From assembly GCA_016185425.1 (NCBI GenBank), contig JACPNQ010000020.1:62001-126000 (forward strand): 64,000 nucleotides of DNA. Direction: 5' to 3'. The notes under the pieces are model-generated. The model ran no database searches, was not told the DNA's origin, and saw only the letters and a program-made list of their open reading frames with translations. A program made the translations under genes and the position numbers. Shown one piece after another: positions 53,076 to 62,896 of this stretch. Source of the stretch: Acidobacteriota bacterium (GTDB taxonomy: Bacteria; Acidobacteriota; Terriglobia; Bryobacterales; Bryobacteraceae). Position 1 is the stretch's first letter. The number at the start of each line of letters is the position of its first letter.

Positions 53076-54806
53076 ATGGACTTCGCGCAACAACTGAAAT
53101 CCTCGGTCGATATTGTTGCGGTGATCGGGGAGCGCGTGCCTCTGAAAAAGCGGGGCACGTATAGCTATGTCGGGTTGTGCCCGTTTCACCAGGAAAAATC
53201 CGGCTCCTTTCACGTGCACCAGGAGAAGCAGTTCTACAAGTGTTTCGGGTGCGGGGTGAGCGGGGACGTGATCAAGTTCGTCATGGAGTACGAGAACATC
53301 CCGTTTGTGGAGGCCATCACGGCGCTGGCGGAACGGTACGGGATTCCGATGCCGAAGAAAGCGCCGTCCGACGACCCGGAATCGAGACTGCGCGCGGCGC
53401 TGCTCGAGATGCATGAGGTGGCGGCCCGGCATTTTCAGCAGAACCTGGAAAGCCAGGCGGGAGCGGAGGCGCGTACCTACCTGGGCCGGCGAGGCGTGAC
53501 GGCGGCGTTGGCGGCGGAGTTCCGGTTAGGGCTTTCCGAGCGCGGCGGCGCATTGACGCGGCTGCTGCAGAAACAGGGTTTCCCGGCGCAGGCTTTGGAA
53601 GTCTCGAGCCTGGTGAAGAGGCGCGACGACGGCACTTACTACGATTATTTCCGCGGACGGCTGATGTTTCCGATTGCCAATGAGAGCGGCAAAGTGATCG
53701 CCTTCGGCGGGCGGGCGATGCAGGATGGCGACGAGCCGAAGTATCTGAACTCGGCGGGAACGGCGATCTATCACAAGAGTAGCGTGCTCTATAGCCTGCA
53801 TCGGGCGCGCGACGGCGCGCGGAAGAGCGGCCGGATTGTGCTGGTGGAGGGCTACATGGACGTAATGGGAGCATGGGCGGCCGGCGTACCGGAAGCGGTT
53901 GCGCCATGCGGGACGGCGCTGACGGCGCCGCAGGTGCGGGCACTGCGGCGGCTGGCCGGGTTGGCGGTGGTGAACTTCGATCCGGACACGGCGGGGGAGA
54001 ATGCGACGGAGAAGTCGATCCAACTGTTGCTCGACGAAAACTTCCGCGTGCGCGTGGCTTCGCTGGAGGGAGGACTGGATCCGGACGAGTTCGTGAAGGC
54101 GAACGGCGCGGAGGCATACCGGGAGCGTCTGGCGAATGCGCAGCCGTATTTTCACTGGCTGGCCGGGCGGGCGCGGCAGCGTTTCGACGTTCGATCGAGC
54201 GAAGGGAAGGTACAGGCTCTGGAGTTTTTGTTGCCGCGAGTGCGGCAGGTGGCCGACCGCGTGGAGCGCGCGGCGCTGGCGAACGAACTGGCGGCGGTGC
54301 TGGGAGTGGAACAGGGATTGCTGCTGGAGCAGTTCCGGCGCGCGGCGGGCGGGCGCGGCGAAGAGAAGATCGCGCTTCCAGCAGTAGATGTACCGCCGGC
54401 GGAGCGAATGTTACTTGAGTTACTCCTCCACAGTGCGGAGGTAAGGGAATATGTATTCCCACTACTAGGGAATTACCCTCGGTTGTTGGAATCGGCGGCG
54501 CGGGAGATTTGGGAAGGGATTTTAACCTTCCCGGACGCAGGAGCATTTCATTGGGAGCAATTGGAGGGGAAACTCAGTCCGCCCGCGCGTACTCTAATGG
54601 CAGCGATGGCTTTTGCCGATCATTTACATACAGACCAAAACATGGTGGAGCAGGCCGGTGCCTGTCTGGCCCAGTTGGGCGCAGGCAACCGAAAGCTGCG
54701 AATCACCGATATGAAGCAAAAAATCAGAGAGGCAGAGCAACGCGGCGCGATTATGGAGGCGCTGGAAATTGCCGAAGAGCTACATAGGCTCGAACGCGAG
54801 AGTTGA
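53076..54806 (+). CDS. dnaG: DNA primase DnaG
   Basis: The ATG at 53076 gives a 576-aa primase. Upstream extensions of the frame overlap the divergent kinase gene and are not part of it. The CHC2 zinc finger has C35, H38, C56 and C59 in [14 protein letters not shown] and KCFGCG. The RNA polymerase/TOPRIM core has [60 protein letters not shown] and [18 protein letters not shown]. The C-terminal helicase-binding part is divergent. It precedes rpoD with a 56-bp gap, forming the conserved dnaG-rpoD part of the macromolecular synthesis operon. Confidence 0.97.
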   Translation: MDFAQQLKSSVDIVAVIGERVPLKKRGTYSYVGLCPFHQEKSGSFHVHQEKQFYKCFGCGVSGDVIKFVMEYENIPFVEAITALAERYGIPMPKKAPSDDPESRLRAALLEMHEVAARHFQQNLESQAGAEARTYLGRRGVTAALAAEFRLGLSERGGALTRLLQKQGFPAQALEVSSLVKRRDDGTYYDYFRGRLMFPIANESGKVIAFGGRAMQDGDEPKYLNSAGTAIYHKSSVLYSLHRARDGARKSGRIVLVEGYMDVMGAWAAGVPEAVAPCGTALTAPQVRALRRLAGLAVVNFDPDTAGENATEKSIQLLLDENFRVRVASLEGGLDPDEFVKANGAEAYRERLANAQPYFHWLAGRARQRFDVRSSEGKVQALEFLLPRVRQVADRVERAALANELAAVLGVEQGLLLEQFRRAAGGRGEEKIALPAVDVPPAERMLLELLLHSAEVREYVFPLLGNYPRLLESAAREIWEGILTFPDAGAFHWEQLEGKLSPPARTLMAAMAFADHLHTDQNMVEQAGACLAQLGAGNRKLRITDMKQKIREAEQRGAIMEALEIAEELHRLERES

Positions 54807-54862
54807 AGCTTAGAGTGGGGAACCGTTGCGATACAATAAGGTTTCCAAATGCAGGGGTAGCA

Positions 54863-56614
54863 GTGGCATCGGAAGAAAAGATTGGCCGTATCCGCAACCT
54901 AGTCGAAGCCGGCAAAGAGAAGGGCTACCTTCTTTATGACGACGTGAGCGAAATCCTGCCGGACGATCTAAGTTCCGGCGGGAATTTGGAAGACATCCTC
55001 GCGGATCTCGAAGGCGCCGGTGTTGAACTGCTTGTGGAGCCGAAAGAACCCGGGTTCGGCGCCAAGTTCGAAGACGGCGACGACTCGGGCGAAGGCGACG
55101 GCACGTCGGAATTTGCCGACAAAACCAACGATCCTGTGCGGATGTATCTGCGGGAGATGGGCACGGTCCCGCTGCTGACGCGCGAGGGAGAGATTGAGCT
55201 GGCGCGGCGAATCGAGCGGGGTCAGCGAAACGTGGCGAAATCGCTGTCGCGGTCTCCGGTGGCGGTGCGGGAGCTGTACCAGATCCGGGAGGATATCGCG
55301 AACGGCAACATTCTGCTCGACGACGTGCTGCTGCGGCAGGAGGAAGTGGAAGAGTCCGACGATGAAGAAGAGCCGCGCGAGAGCGCGGAGCTGGCGCAAT
55401 TCTTCGAAGAGCTGGACAAGCTGATGGATCGGGCCGGTCAGTTCCGGGAGAAGATGCTTTCGACGCCCCGCGCGGCCAAGCCGAAGCAGTATCGCGCGAT
55501 GCGCTGGAGCTTCCTGCGCACGGTGGTAAAGATCAGCCAGTTGATCCGGCTGATGTCGTTCAGTTCACTGGTAAACCGCCGGATGAGCAAGCAGTTGCGA
55601 GTGGCAGTGGACACGCTGCGGCCGATAGAGAAGCAGATCGCCGAGACGCAGAGGCGCATCGAAGACATGGAGTCGCTGCCCCCTTTGGAGAGCGGGGCCT
55701 GCGAGGAACAGGCGCCAGCGGCGATTCCCGGCAACGCCGAGCAGGCGCGCGAGTTCCGGAAGGAGTTGCGGCTGTGCTCAGACCGGCTGGAACAATTGGA
55801 GCTGGGGTACGGCGCGACCTACACGGAATTGCGGCGGTCGCTGCAGATCGTCGAACGTGGCGAGAACGAGGCCGAGTCGGCGAAGAAACAGTTGATCGAA
55901 GCCAACCTGCGGCTGGTTGTTTCGATTGCGAAGCGCTATACGAATCGCGGGCTGCAGTTTCTGGATCTTATTCAGGAAGGGAACATCGGCCTGATGAAGG
56001 CCGTGGATAAGTTCGATTATCAACGCGGCTATAAGTTCTCGACCTACGCGACATGGTGGGTCCGGCAGGCGATCACGCGCGCCATTGCCGACCAGGCACG
56101 GACAATCCGCATACCGGTGCACATGATCGAGACGATCAACAAACTGGTGCGGACGCAGCGGCAGTTGCAACAGGAGATGGGCCGCGAGCCGTCGACCGAC
56201 GAACTGGCGCGGAAGCTGGAGCTACCAGTGGGCAAAGTCCGCAAGATCATGCGGATTGCGCAGGAACCGATCTCGCTGGAGACGCCGGTAGGAGAAGAAG
56301 ACGAGTCGCACCTTGGCGATTTCATCATCGACAAGCGGGTGGCCTCGCCGTCGGAAGCGGTGATCAACCTGAATCTCCGCGAGCAGACGGCGGAGGTGTT
56401 GAAAAGCCTGACACCGCGCGAGGAAAAGATCATCAAGATGCGGTTCGGGCTGCAGGACGGCAGCGAACATACGCTGGAGGAAGTGGGCCAGCACTTCGCG
56501 GTTACGCGGGAACGCATCCGGCAGATTGAAGCCAAGGCGTTGCGGAAGCTGCGGCATCCGAGCCGGAGTCACCGGCTGCGGACATTTCTTGAGTCGAATC
56601 GCGACGGCGAGTAG
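54863..56614 (+). CDS. rpoD: Primary RNA polymerase sigma factor RpoD (sigma-70)
   Basis: The start is the GTG at 54863, with AGGGG (54853-54857) 5 nt upstream; 583 aa. Region 1.1 is at the N-terminus ([20 protein letters not shown]). Region 1.2 is [20 protein letters not shown]. The non-conserved segment (about 110-330) is acidic. Region 2 has [40 protein letters not shown] and [20 protein letters not shown]. Region 3 follows [20 protein letters not shown]. Region 4 ends [20 protein letters not shown]. These are diagnostic of the housekeeping sigma factor. It is co-transcribed with dnaG. Its last 46 bp overlap the convergent nadD-like gene. Confidence 0.97.
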   Translation: MASEEKIGRIRNLVEAGKEKGYLLYDDVSEILPDDLSSGGNLEDILADLEGAGVELLVEPKEPGFGAKFEDGDDSGEGDGTSEFADKTNDPVRMYLREMGTVPLLTREGEIELARRIERGQRNVAKSLSRSPVAVRELYQIREDIANGNILLDDVLLRQEEVEESDDEEEPRESAELAQFFEELDKLMDRAGQFREKMLSTPRAAKPKQYRAMRWSFLRTVVKISQLIRLMSFSSLVNRRMSKQLRVAVDTLRPIEKQIAETQRRIEDMESLPPLESGACEEQAPAAIPGNAEQAREFRKELRLCSDRLEQLELGYGATYTELRRSLQIVERGENEAESAKKQLIEANLRLVVSIAKRYTNRGLQFLDLIQEGNIGLMKAVDKFDYQRGYKFSTYATWWVRQAITRAIADQARTIRIPVHMIETINKLVRTQRQLQQEMGREPSTDELARKLELPVGKVRKIMRIAQEPISLETPVGEEDESHLGDFIIDKRVASPSEAVINLNLREQTAEVLKSLTPREEKIIKMRFGLQDGSEHTLEEVGQHFAVTRERIRQIEAKALRKLRHPSRSHRLRTFLESNRDGE

Positions 56615-57204
56615 AGCGCTTCGACGAGTTCGTGGATTTGCGCGGGAACGAGGGGTTTCCACTCCTCGCCCGCTGCGATGGCGTCGCGCACGCGAGTGGA
56701 TGAGACGTCGTCCCATGTGGTCTCGACGGGAAGCTCCTCGATACTGGCGGTGAGCGCCGCGGGCGGCCGATAGGCACCGTGGCGGGCGGCAACTAGAAGA
56801 CGATAGTGGGCGAGTTGGGACTCGATGGAATCGCCCGCGGGGTAGTGCCAATTGACGATGCGCTCGGCGGCGTCGCGTCCGCAGAGGAGAAAGATCTCGC
56901 GTGTGTCCGGCCTGAGGCCGCGAAGTTCGCGAGCCATGTCGATGAACAGGCCGCCGTCGGAGAGCGCGACAAGAAAACGAGGTTCGCCTTCGGTGAGCGC
57001 GAGGACCAGCCGGAGGCGGTCCGCTTGCGACACACGGCCGTAGGTCTTGTGAGGAAAGGCACGCGGGAGGGTCCAAACCACGTTGCCGACGCGGCCGAGC
57101 GCGGCACTGGCGAGGCCGTAATGGGCGATGGTCGGAGGATGGAAGCTGCCGGGCAAAATAGCGGCTGTGTTGCCCGATGTGAAATCTCCCTGGACAATCT
57201 CCAT
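56569..57204 (-). CDS. NadD-like nicotinate-nucleotide adenylyltransferase family protein
   Basis: A 211-aa nucleotidylyltransferase of the HxGH superfamily. From the ATG at 57204 the N-terminal motif is [16 protein letters not shown] (the usual GGTFDPIHxGH), with IAH as the HxGH counterpart. It also has [51 protein letters not shown] (normally GxD) and the [14 protein letters not shown] motif (ISSTxIR). The motif pattern supports adenylyl transfer to a mononucleotide such as nicotinate mononucleotide in NAD synthesis, but the altered GSFHPPT leaves room for another substrate. It converges on rpoD, overlapping by 46 bp, and is divergent from the zinc-ribbon gene. Confidence 0.7.
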   Translation of the reverse strand: MEIVQGDFTSGNTAAILPGSFHPPTIAHYGLASAALGRVGNVVWTLPRAFPHKTYGRVSQADRLRLVLALTEGEPRFLVALSDGGLFIDMARELRGLRPDTREIFLLCGRDAAERIVNWHYPAGDSIESQLAHYRLLVAARHGAYRPPAALTASIEELPVETTWDDVSSTRVRDAIAAGEEWKPLVPAQIHELVEALYSPSRFDSRNVRSR

Positions 57205-57245
57205 CGCCTTATTATCTCTGTCGTACTCTTGAATTGAGAGGCTCA

Positions 57246-58004
57246 ATGTTCACCTGGATCTGTCCGCAGTGCGGCGGGGAAGTGTTGCCGTCGCAAGAGG
57301 AATGCCCGCGTTGCGTGAAAAAGGCCGCGCCACAGCCGGCGGCACTACCTGCCGAGCCCGAGCCGGCCGGCGCCCCGGTTGCGGCTCCAGCACCGATGCC
57401 CACTCCGGTGGCGGCCCCCGTTCCCGCGCCCGTACCTGCTGCGGCACCCACGCCGGCTCCCGCACCGTTTCCAGCACCGTATCCAGCGCCAGCGCAGCCT
57501 TCTTCCGGGTCGCATTCGATGAGCTATGACGCGCCTGAGCCGCGGTCGACGGGGTTGCGCGACGCGCTGGTGACCTTGGGAGTCGCGGTGGTTTTGCTGG
57601 GTGTGGGCTACTTCCTATACACGCGGAGTGAGCGGGCGGATAAAGCGGCAAGCGCGCCAAAGATGGAGTTGGAAAGCGTAAAGGGCCCGCAGAGCACGCA
57701 TCCGTTGGCCAGGCAGATTGAAGTGACCGGCGTACGGTTGCGTGTGCCGAAGCAGGGGTTGGCCGAGGTACAGATGGTGGTGGTGAATCACAGCGCGGCG
57801 GACATCTCCGGGCTATCGATGGACGTGGTGCTGGGAGCGAAGGGAACCAATAAGGAAGTGGCGGTCTTCTCGGTGAAGGTGAAGCACCTGGGTCCGTTCG
57901 CATCGGCCGAGGTGACGGCTAAGGCGAAGACGGAGGTTAGCGCTCTCGACCTTCCGGACTGGCAGTTCCTGGAAGCGAAAGCGGTGGTGCAGACTACCGA
58001 TTAA
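57246..58004 (+). CDS. Zinc-ribbon, proline-rich, single-pass membrane protein of unknown function
   Basis: A 252-aa protein starting at the ATG at 57246 after GAGAGG (5-nt spacing). Two Cys pairs (CPQCGGEVLPSQEECPRC, residues about 5-22) form a zinc ribbon. A roughly 75-residue linker made almost only of Pro and Ala follows. Then comes one membrane helix (LVTLGVAVVLLGVGYFLYT) and a beta-sandwich-like domain (RQIEVTGVRLRVPKQGLAEV) of about 90 residues. The cytosolic ribbon and extracytoplasmic sandwich suggest a scaffold or sensor, but I do not recognise a studied homologue. Its last 11 bp overlap the convergent TMTC-like gene. Confidence 0.8.
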   Translation: MFTWICPQCGGEVLPSQEECPRCVKKAAPQPAALPAEPEPAGAPVAAPAPMPTPVAAPVPAPVPAAAPTPAPAPFPAPYPAPAQPSSGSHSMSYDAPEPRSTGLRDALVTLGVAVVLLGVGYFLYTRSERADKAASAPKMELESVKGPQSTHPLARQIEVTGVRLRVPKQGLAEVQMVVVNHSAADISGLSMDVVLGAKGTNKEVAVFSVKVKHLGPFASAEVTAKAKTEVSALDLPDWQFLEAKAVVQTTD

Positions 58005-59463
58005 CGGGACAGGCGGCGCGTGGCGGCGGGACTCCCATGCGAACGAGGTTTTCGCGCGCGGGCGCGAGACATGGGTCTCGCCGAAGAGCTTGTTCGAAAT
58101 CCGCCCGCGCGGCGTCGCGCTGGCCGAGGGCCAGGAGCGCGACGCCACGGTTTTGCAAGTGGCTAGCCACGCCGGGAGCGAGGGCCAGAGCGCGGCCGAA
58201 TTCCGATAGCGCCTGTGCGGCATTGCCCGATTCCAACCACACTCGACCCCTTTCGGAAGCAATGGCCGGATCGTTCGGCGCAATCTCCTTCGCCTTATCG
58301 AGATAACGTAAGGCATCGTCCTTTGGGGAGAAGCGGGCGAGTTGGAGATAAGGGCGGAGTTTGTTGGGAGCCTGTTCGTTCGCTTCGCTCCAAATGGCAA
58401 TTTCGCTTTGCCATGTGTCGCGGCGGGCGGCGGCAAAAGCGAGGAAGAAGAGGACCAGAGCGGCCGCTAACCTGGGCCAGGATTTCAGTGCGACGCCGGC
58501 GCCGATAGCGAGAAATGCCATCGGCAGATAGAGACGGCGCCAGGCGACGGCATCCGCGGCGGGAAAGAGGGAAGAGCTCGGCAGCAGCAGCAGCCATGAA
58601 GGGAGGAGCCAGAAGCCCGGTTGGTCCTTCTTCGCCCAGAACCAGGAGACAAGGGCAGTGGCGACTATGGCCACGATCCAGAAGAGGACGGCCGGTTCGC
58701 GAGAAGTTGCGGGCGCGGGCGGGTCGATGGACATCTGAACGGGAATGGCGATGCGCCAGATGTAGCTGGGAATGGTGTGTCCCTGGGAGAGGAGATAGTT
58801 CCAGGGTGTGGTCTGTTGTCCGAAACCGGAACCGGAACCGGCAATGGCCTTCGTTGCGTAGAGGACTCGCGCGCCGGCGGCGGCGGATAGAGCGAGCATG
58901 GCTGCGATCCATGGCCAGCGTGGGTTGCGTTTGCGGCCGAAGTCGATGAGGAGAAGGACGAGTGGAAAGGCGACCCATTCTTCTTTGGCCAGCAAGGAGA
59001 AGGCGAATGCGGCGGTTGCGGGAATGGGTTTGTCGTGCAGCCAAAAATAGAACGCCGCAAGACAGAAGAGCGCGGCGATGCTGGAACTACGGGCGAAGAC
59101 ATAGAGCAGCGGCTCATGCGTGAGTGGATGGAATAGAAAGAGAGCGGCAGCCGTGAGTGCGACCGGCGCGTCGAAGAGCCGGCGCGCGGTGAGGAAGAGG
59201 AGTGACGCGACGGCGGCGTGGATGAGGAGATTCGTAAAGCGGAAGCCGGGCGGCGCGTGGCCCCAGATGCGATAGTCGAACCAGAAGGTGATGTAGGTGA
59301 GTGGGCGCGTCTGTTCGAGCCTGATCCACTGGCGCCACGCGTCCGCCGGGACGACGGCTGGATCGACGAAAAGGGAGTGATCGTCAAAAACGAATGTGCC
59401 GGGAAGCGCGAGCCAAAAGAGGAAGGCCGCGGCGAGGGCGATAAGCGGGCGCGATGCTAACAT
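57994..59463 (-). CDS. Polytopic TMTC-like membrane protein with C-terminal TPRs
   Basis: A 489-aa integral membrane protein starting at the ATG at 59463. It has about ten hydrophobic segments (LIALAAAFLFWLALPGTFVF, AAVASLLFLTARRLF and others). An early loop FVFDDHSLFVDPAVVPADAW resembles the acidic lumenal loop of GT-C glycosyltransferases and TMTC proteins. The C-terminal roughly 140 residues are TPR-like (RPYLQLARFSPKDDALRYLD, EFGRALALAPGVASHLQNRG, ADFEQALRRDPCLAPARENL). Function in protein or lipid glycosylation is inferred only. It is divergent from nth with 9 bp between the starts. Confidence 0.78.
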   Translation of the reverse strand: MLASRPLIALAAAFLFWLALPGTFVFDDHSLFVDPAVVPADAWRQWIRLEQTRPLTYITFWFDYRIWGHAPPGFRFTNLLIHAAVASLLFLTARRLFDAPVALTAAALFLFHPLTHEPLLYVFARSSSIAALFCLAAFYFWLHDKPIPATAAFAFSLLAKEEWVAFPLVLLLIDFGRKRNPRWPWIAAMLALSAAAGARVLYATKAIAGSGSGFGQQTTPWNYLLSQGHTIPSYIWRIAIPVQMSIDPPAPATSREPAVLFWIVAIVATALVSWFWAKKDQPGFWLLPSWLLLLPSSSLFPAADAVAWRRLYLPMAFLAIGAGVALKSWPRLAAALVLFFLAFAAARRDTWQSEIAIWSEANEQAPNKLRPYLQLARFSPKDDALRYLDKAKEIAPNDPAIASERGRVWLESGNAAQALSEFGRALALAPGVASHLQNRGVALLALGQRDAARADFEQALRRDPCLAPARENLVRMGVPPPRAACPVNR

Positions 59464-59472
59464 GAAAGGTTC

Positions 59473-60132
59473 ATGAAAAAGCCCCGATCGAAGGCGGAAA
59501 AGCAGGCGCGATTGCAGCAGATTCTGGGCATTTTGGACGATTTGTACCCCAACGTCACGTGCGCGCTGCATCATTCGAACGCGTGGGAGCTACTGGTCGC
59601 CACGATCCTGTCGGCGCAGTGCACCGATGAGCGGGTGAACAAGGTGACACCGGGGCTCTTCCGCAAGTATCCGACAATTCAAGATTTCGCCGCCGTACGG
59701 CCGGACGTATTGGCGAACGACATCCGCTCGACCGGATTCTTCAACAACAAGGCGAAGAGCGTCGTGGGCGCGGCGCAGAAGATCCTGCGCGATTTTGGCG
59801 GGAAGGTTCCGCGCGATATTGACCAGTTGCTGACGGTGCCGGGAGCGGCGCGGAAGACGGCGAACGTGGTGCTGGGAACATCGTTCGGAATTGCAAGCGG
59901 CGTGGTGGTGGATACGCACGTAGGGAGGATCGCGTACCGGCTGGATTTGACGAAGGAAGAGAATCCGGTGAAGGTGGAGCGCGACCTGATGACGATACTG
60001 GCGAAGGAGCGGTGGATCTCGTTTTCGCATCAGTTGATTCATTTCGGGCGGCAGATCTGCGTGGCGCGGAAACCGAAGTGCGCGGAGTGCAAGATGAACC
60101 CGCTGTGCTACGCCAAGGACAAGCGGGCATGA
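59473..60132 (+). CDS. nth: Endonuclease III (Nth)
   Basis: A 219-aa base-excision repair glycosylase/AP lyase. The helix-hairpin-helix region is TVPGAARKTANVVLGTSFG with catalytic K128, and the general acid D147 is in VVVDTHVGRIAYRL. The [4Fe-4S] cluster is bound by C-X6-C-X2-C-X5-C at the C-terminus (CVARKPKC, CAEC, CKMNPLC). The length is normal. It is the first gene of a five-gene operon and overlaps the next gene by 4 nt (ATGA). Confidence 0.96.
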   Translation: MKKPRSKAEKQARLQQILGILDDLYPNVTCALHHSNAWELLVATILSAQCTDERVNKVTPGLFRKYPTIQDFAAVRPDVLANDIRSTGFFNNKAKSVVGAAQKILRDFGGKVPRDIDQLLTVPGAARKTANVVLGTSFGIASGVVVDTHVGRIAYRLDLTKEENPVKVERDLMTILAKERWISFSHQLIHFGRQICVARKPKCAECKMNPLCYAKDKRA

Positions 60133-60662
60133 AGCGCGTTGGGCTGACCCTGGCCCTGGTTGCGATGGCGGCGTGTACACCGCTGCCCGAGTCGTACCCG
60201 GTGCCCGAGCAGAGACAGCAGAAAGACGGACCGGAACCGGAGCCGTTGGGGAGATGGATACGGTTCTCCGACGGGCGCGCAGCCGATTACGTCATCAGCG
60301 GATTCCTTCGTGGAGCGCCCGACGATACGTGGCGGTGGGCTTCGACAAACCCGACGGTGCGCGTGCGAGTGAGCGAAGCGGCCGGACTACGGCTACGGCT
60401 GAATTTTGCGTTTCCCGAGGAAAGCCATAAACCACTGCTTCCGATTACGGTGAAGTACTTCGTGAACGATCACCTGCTGGACACCGTGGTTTACCGGAAG
60501 GCCGGCGTGCTGGAGTATCGCAAGCCGGTACCGGCCGATTGGTTGAAGACCGACGTGGACAACCTGATTCGCTGGGAGATCGATCCGCCGTATGTGGCCA
60601 AGGCCGACGGTGTGAAGCTGAGCATGATTGTGGCCGAGGTTGGGCTGGAACGGAACCAGTAA
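60129..60662 (+). CDS. Predicted lipoprotein of unknown function
   Basis: A 177-aa protein with signal MKRVGLTLALVAMAAC; the Cys at 16 is the likely lipid-anchored residue. A Pro/Glu/Gln-rich linker (PEQRQQKDGPEPEP) precedes a beta-rich domain with VSEAAGLRLRLNFAFPEESH, ITVKYFVNDHLLDTVVYRKA and DNLIRWEIDPPYVAKADGVK. This pattern suggests a carbohydrate-binding or jelly-roll-like fold, without a match I recognise. The overlap with nth and with the following membrane protein (1 nt) shows translational coupling, so it may act with the glycosyltransferase-like protein. Confidence 0.75.
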   Translation: MKRVGLTLALVAMAACTPLPESYPVPEQRQQKDGPEPEPLGRWIRFSDGRAADYVISGFLRGAPDDTWRWASTNPTVRVRVSEAAGLRLRLNFAFPEESHKPLLPITVKYFVNDHLLDTVVYRKAGVLEYRKPVPADWLKTDVDNLIRWEIDPPYVAKADGVKLSMIVAEVGLERNQ

Positions 60663-62896
60663 TGGTGTTGTATATCGTTCTTGGCTGGACGCTGACGACG
60701 GTTGGATGTTACGCGGCCGGATCGCTGTTGATGGCACGGCTCGGCGACCGGTGGAGCCGCGAGGAATCGGTGGCGCTGCGGTTTGTGGCGGGCGCGGGTG
60801 TTTATAGCCTGCTGGTGTTTTTGCTGGGGATTTTGCACCTTTACTATCGGGCAACGTTTGTGGCGCTGCCGCTTGGGCTGGCGTTGGCGGCGTGGCGGAT
60901 GGGGGCGCTGGCGCTGCCCGGGGAACGGCTGACTCCGTTACCGCTGTTGTGGCGCAGGATCTTGTGGATAACGGCGCCGTTCACGCTGCTCTACCTGTCC
61001 AACGCGATGGCGCCGGAAGTGAGTCCGGACGGGGCGTCCTATCACTTGGGCCTGGTGGCGAAGTACTATCGCGAGCGGGCGATGGTGCCCGTGACAACGA
61101 ACCTGTACGCGGCGCTCTCGCAGGGTATGGAGATGCTATTCCTTGCGGCGTACGCGGTAGGGCGCCACTCCGCGGCGGCGCTGATGCATTTCAATTACCT
61201 GCTGACGCTGCCATGGCTGCTGCTTTGTTACGGACGGCGGTATGGAATGGCCGGCGCCGGAATGACAGCGGCGCTACTGGTCTATCTGTCGCCGGTAGTT
61301 GGGCTTGACGGGATTAGCGCGTATAACGACGTTGCGGCGGCGTGCCTGTGGTTTGCGCTTTTCACGGTGCTGCGGCGAATCGAAGATCTTCCGGAATCGC
61401 GGGGGCTGGCCGTACTGGCGGGAGTGCTGGCGGGGAGCGCATACGGACTGAAGTACACGCTGTTCCCCGCCCTGCTGTTCGCCGGGGTCTGGATCATCTG
61501 GGTCTACCGGAAGATGGCGATGCGGCCAATACTGTTACTGGCGGCCGGAGCGCTGCCGTCGATCGCGCCGTGGGTGATTCGAAATACGATCTGGTGGGCG
61601 AATCCGCTGGCGCCGTTCTTCAACAAGTTATTCCCGAATCCCTATGTGACTTACTGGTTTGAGCTGGACTACAGGCGGCACATGTCGATGTATTCGTTGA
61701 CCTCGCTCACGGAGATACCGATGCAGGTTACGGTACACGGCGCGGACCTGAATGGGCTGCTGGGGCCGGTTTATCTGCTGGCGCCGTTCGCACTGCTGGC
61801 ACTTCGGTTTCCTGAAGGGCGGCGAGTACTGGCCGCGGCGCTGTTCGCGCTGGCGGCGTACCCGTCGAACATCGGCACGCGATTTCTAATTCCGGCGCTG
61901 CCTCTCGTGGCGATGGGCATGGCAATGACGTTCAACATGGTGCGCTGGCTACCGGCGGCGGTGGTAGTTATTCATGCCGTATTGAGCTGGCCGAACGCGA
62001 TTCCAGCTTATGCGAGTAAGTGGGCGTGGCGGCTGGAGAAAGTAACCTGGAAGGAAGCGCTGCGGCTGCGGAGCGAGGATAACTACATTCTCTCTCACAT
62101 TCCGGCATATGGACTGACACGGAAGCTGGAGGAGTTAGTACCGGCCGGGCGCCGCGTGCTGGGCTTCAGTCAATTACCGGAAGCATATACGAACCGGGAC
62201 TACATGGTAGGTTTTCAATCCGCGGAGGGCGGCGGGCTCCGCGATATCTTTGTGTCCGCGCTGGCGGAGGAGCGCCAGCCGAGGCGATTGGCGCATTTGT
62301 TCATACCCTCGGCGCGGCACAAGGCGCTGCGAGTGGTACAGAACAGGGACGATTCGGGCGGGCAATGGTCGGTGACCGAGATGCGTTTTTATAGCGGGGG
62401 GAAGGAAGTGCCGCGCTCGCCGTTGTGGCGGCTTCGCGCGAAGCCGACGCTGCACGATGTGCAGAGGGCGTTTGACGGTTCGCCGATCACACGGTGGATT
62501 AGCGACCAGGGCCGGTACAACGGCATGTACATCGAAGTGGATTTCGGGATGCATGAACTGGTCGACGACGTAGTGCTGCTGCTGACGCCGGACCAACCGC
62601 TGGACACTTATCATGTAGAGGCGCGGGGCGCGGACGGGAAGTGGGAGAAGGTAAAAACAGAGCTCAAACTTGTAGAGGTAACCACCATGCCCGGAATGCG
62701 GCGTGCGGCCGTTGAGGAGCTACTGCGCCGAAACGTGCAGTACCTGGTGTTGTCGGAGAGCGATTTCGGGTGCGACGATCTGGTGTTGAACAAGGATGTG
62801 TGGGGTGTGGAACAGTTGGCAAACGTCGCCGATGTGCGGCTATTCCGGCTGATACCGCGCGAGGAGTTTGAAGCGCGGCGGAAGGGTGCGAAGTGA
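60662..62896 (+). CDS. GT-C-like polytopic membrane protein with C-terminal beta-rich domain
   Basis: A 744-aa protein starting at the ATG at 60662. About ten to twelve membrane segments fill the first roughly 440 residues, with a lumenal loop APEVSPDGASYHLGLVAKYY containing acidic and His residues as in GT-C transferases. Then come NTIWWANPLAPFFNKLFPNP and RFLIPALPLVAMGMAMTFNM. The last roughly 280 residues are soluble and beta-rich, including a discoidin-like stretch (PTLHDVQRAFDGSPITRWIS, MYIEVDFGMHELVDDVVLLL). It probably transfers a sugar from a lipid carrier to a surface molecule; donor and acceptor are unknown. It is coupled to the lipoprotein upstream and to the kinase gene downstream. 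Confidence 0.78.
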   Translation: MVLYIVLGWTLTTVGCYAAGSLLMARLGDRWSREESVALRFVAGAGVYSLLVFLLGILHLYYRATFVALPLGLALAAWRMGALALPGERLTPLPLLWRRILWITAPFTLLYLSNAMAPEVSPDGASYHLGLVAKYYRERAMVPVTTNLYAALSQGMEMLFLAAYAVGRHSAAALMHFNYLLTLPWLLLCYGRRYGMAGAGMTAALLVYLSPVVGLDGISAYNDVAAACLWFALFTVLRRIEDLPESRGLAVLAGVLAGSAYGLKYTLFPALLFAGVWIIWVYRKMAMRPILLLAAGALPSIAPWVIRNTIWWANPLAPFFNKLFPNPYVTYWFELDYRRHMSMYSLTSLTEIPMQVTVHGADLNGLLGPVYLLAPFALLALRFPEGRRVLAAALFALAAYPSNIGTRFLIPALPLVAMGMAMTFNMVRWLPAAVVVIHAVLSWPNAIPAYASKWAWRLEKVTWKEALRLRSEDNYILSHIPAYGLTRKLEELVPAGRRVLGFSQLPEAYTNRDYMVGFQSAEGGGLRDIFVSALAEERQPRRLAHLFIPSARHKALRVVQNRDDSGGQWSVTEMRFYSGGKEVPRSPLWRLRAKPTLHDVQRAFDGSPITRWISDQGRYNGMYIEVDFGMHELVDDVVLLLTPDQPLDTYHVEARGADGKWEKVKTELKLVEVTTMPGMRRAAVEELLRRNVQYLVLSESDFGCDDLVLNKDVWGVEQLANVADVRLFRLIPREEFEARRKGAK

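Noticed and set aside
57344..57510. Repeats in the zinc-ribbon gene as a tandem DNA array or CRISPR
   Set aside because: The periodicity comes from codons of a Pro/Ala linker; there are no regular spacers or palindromic repeats.
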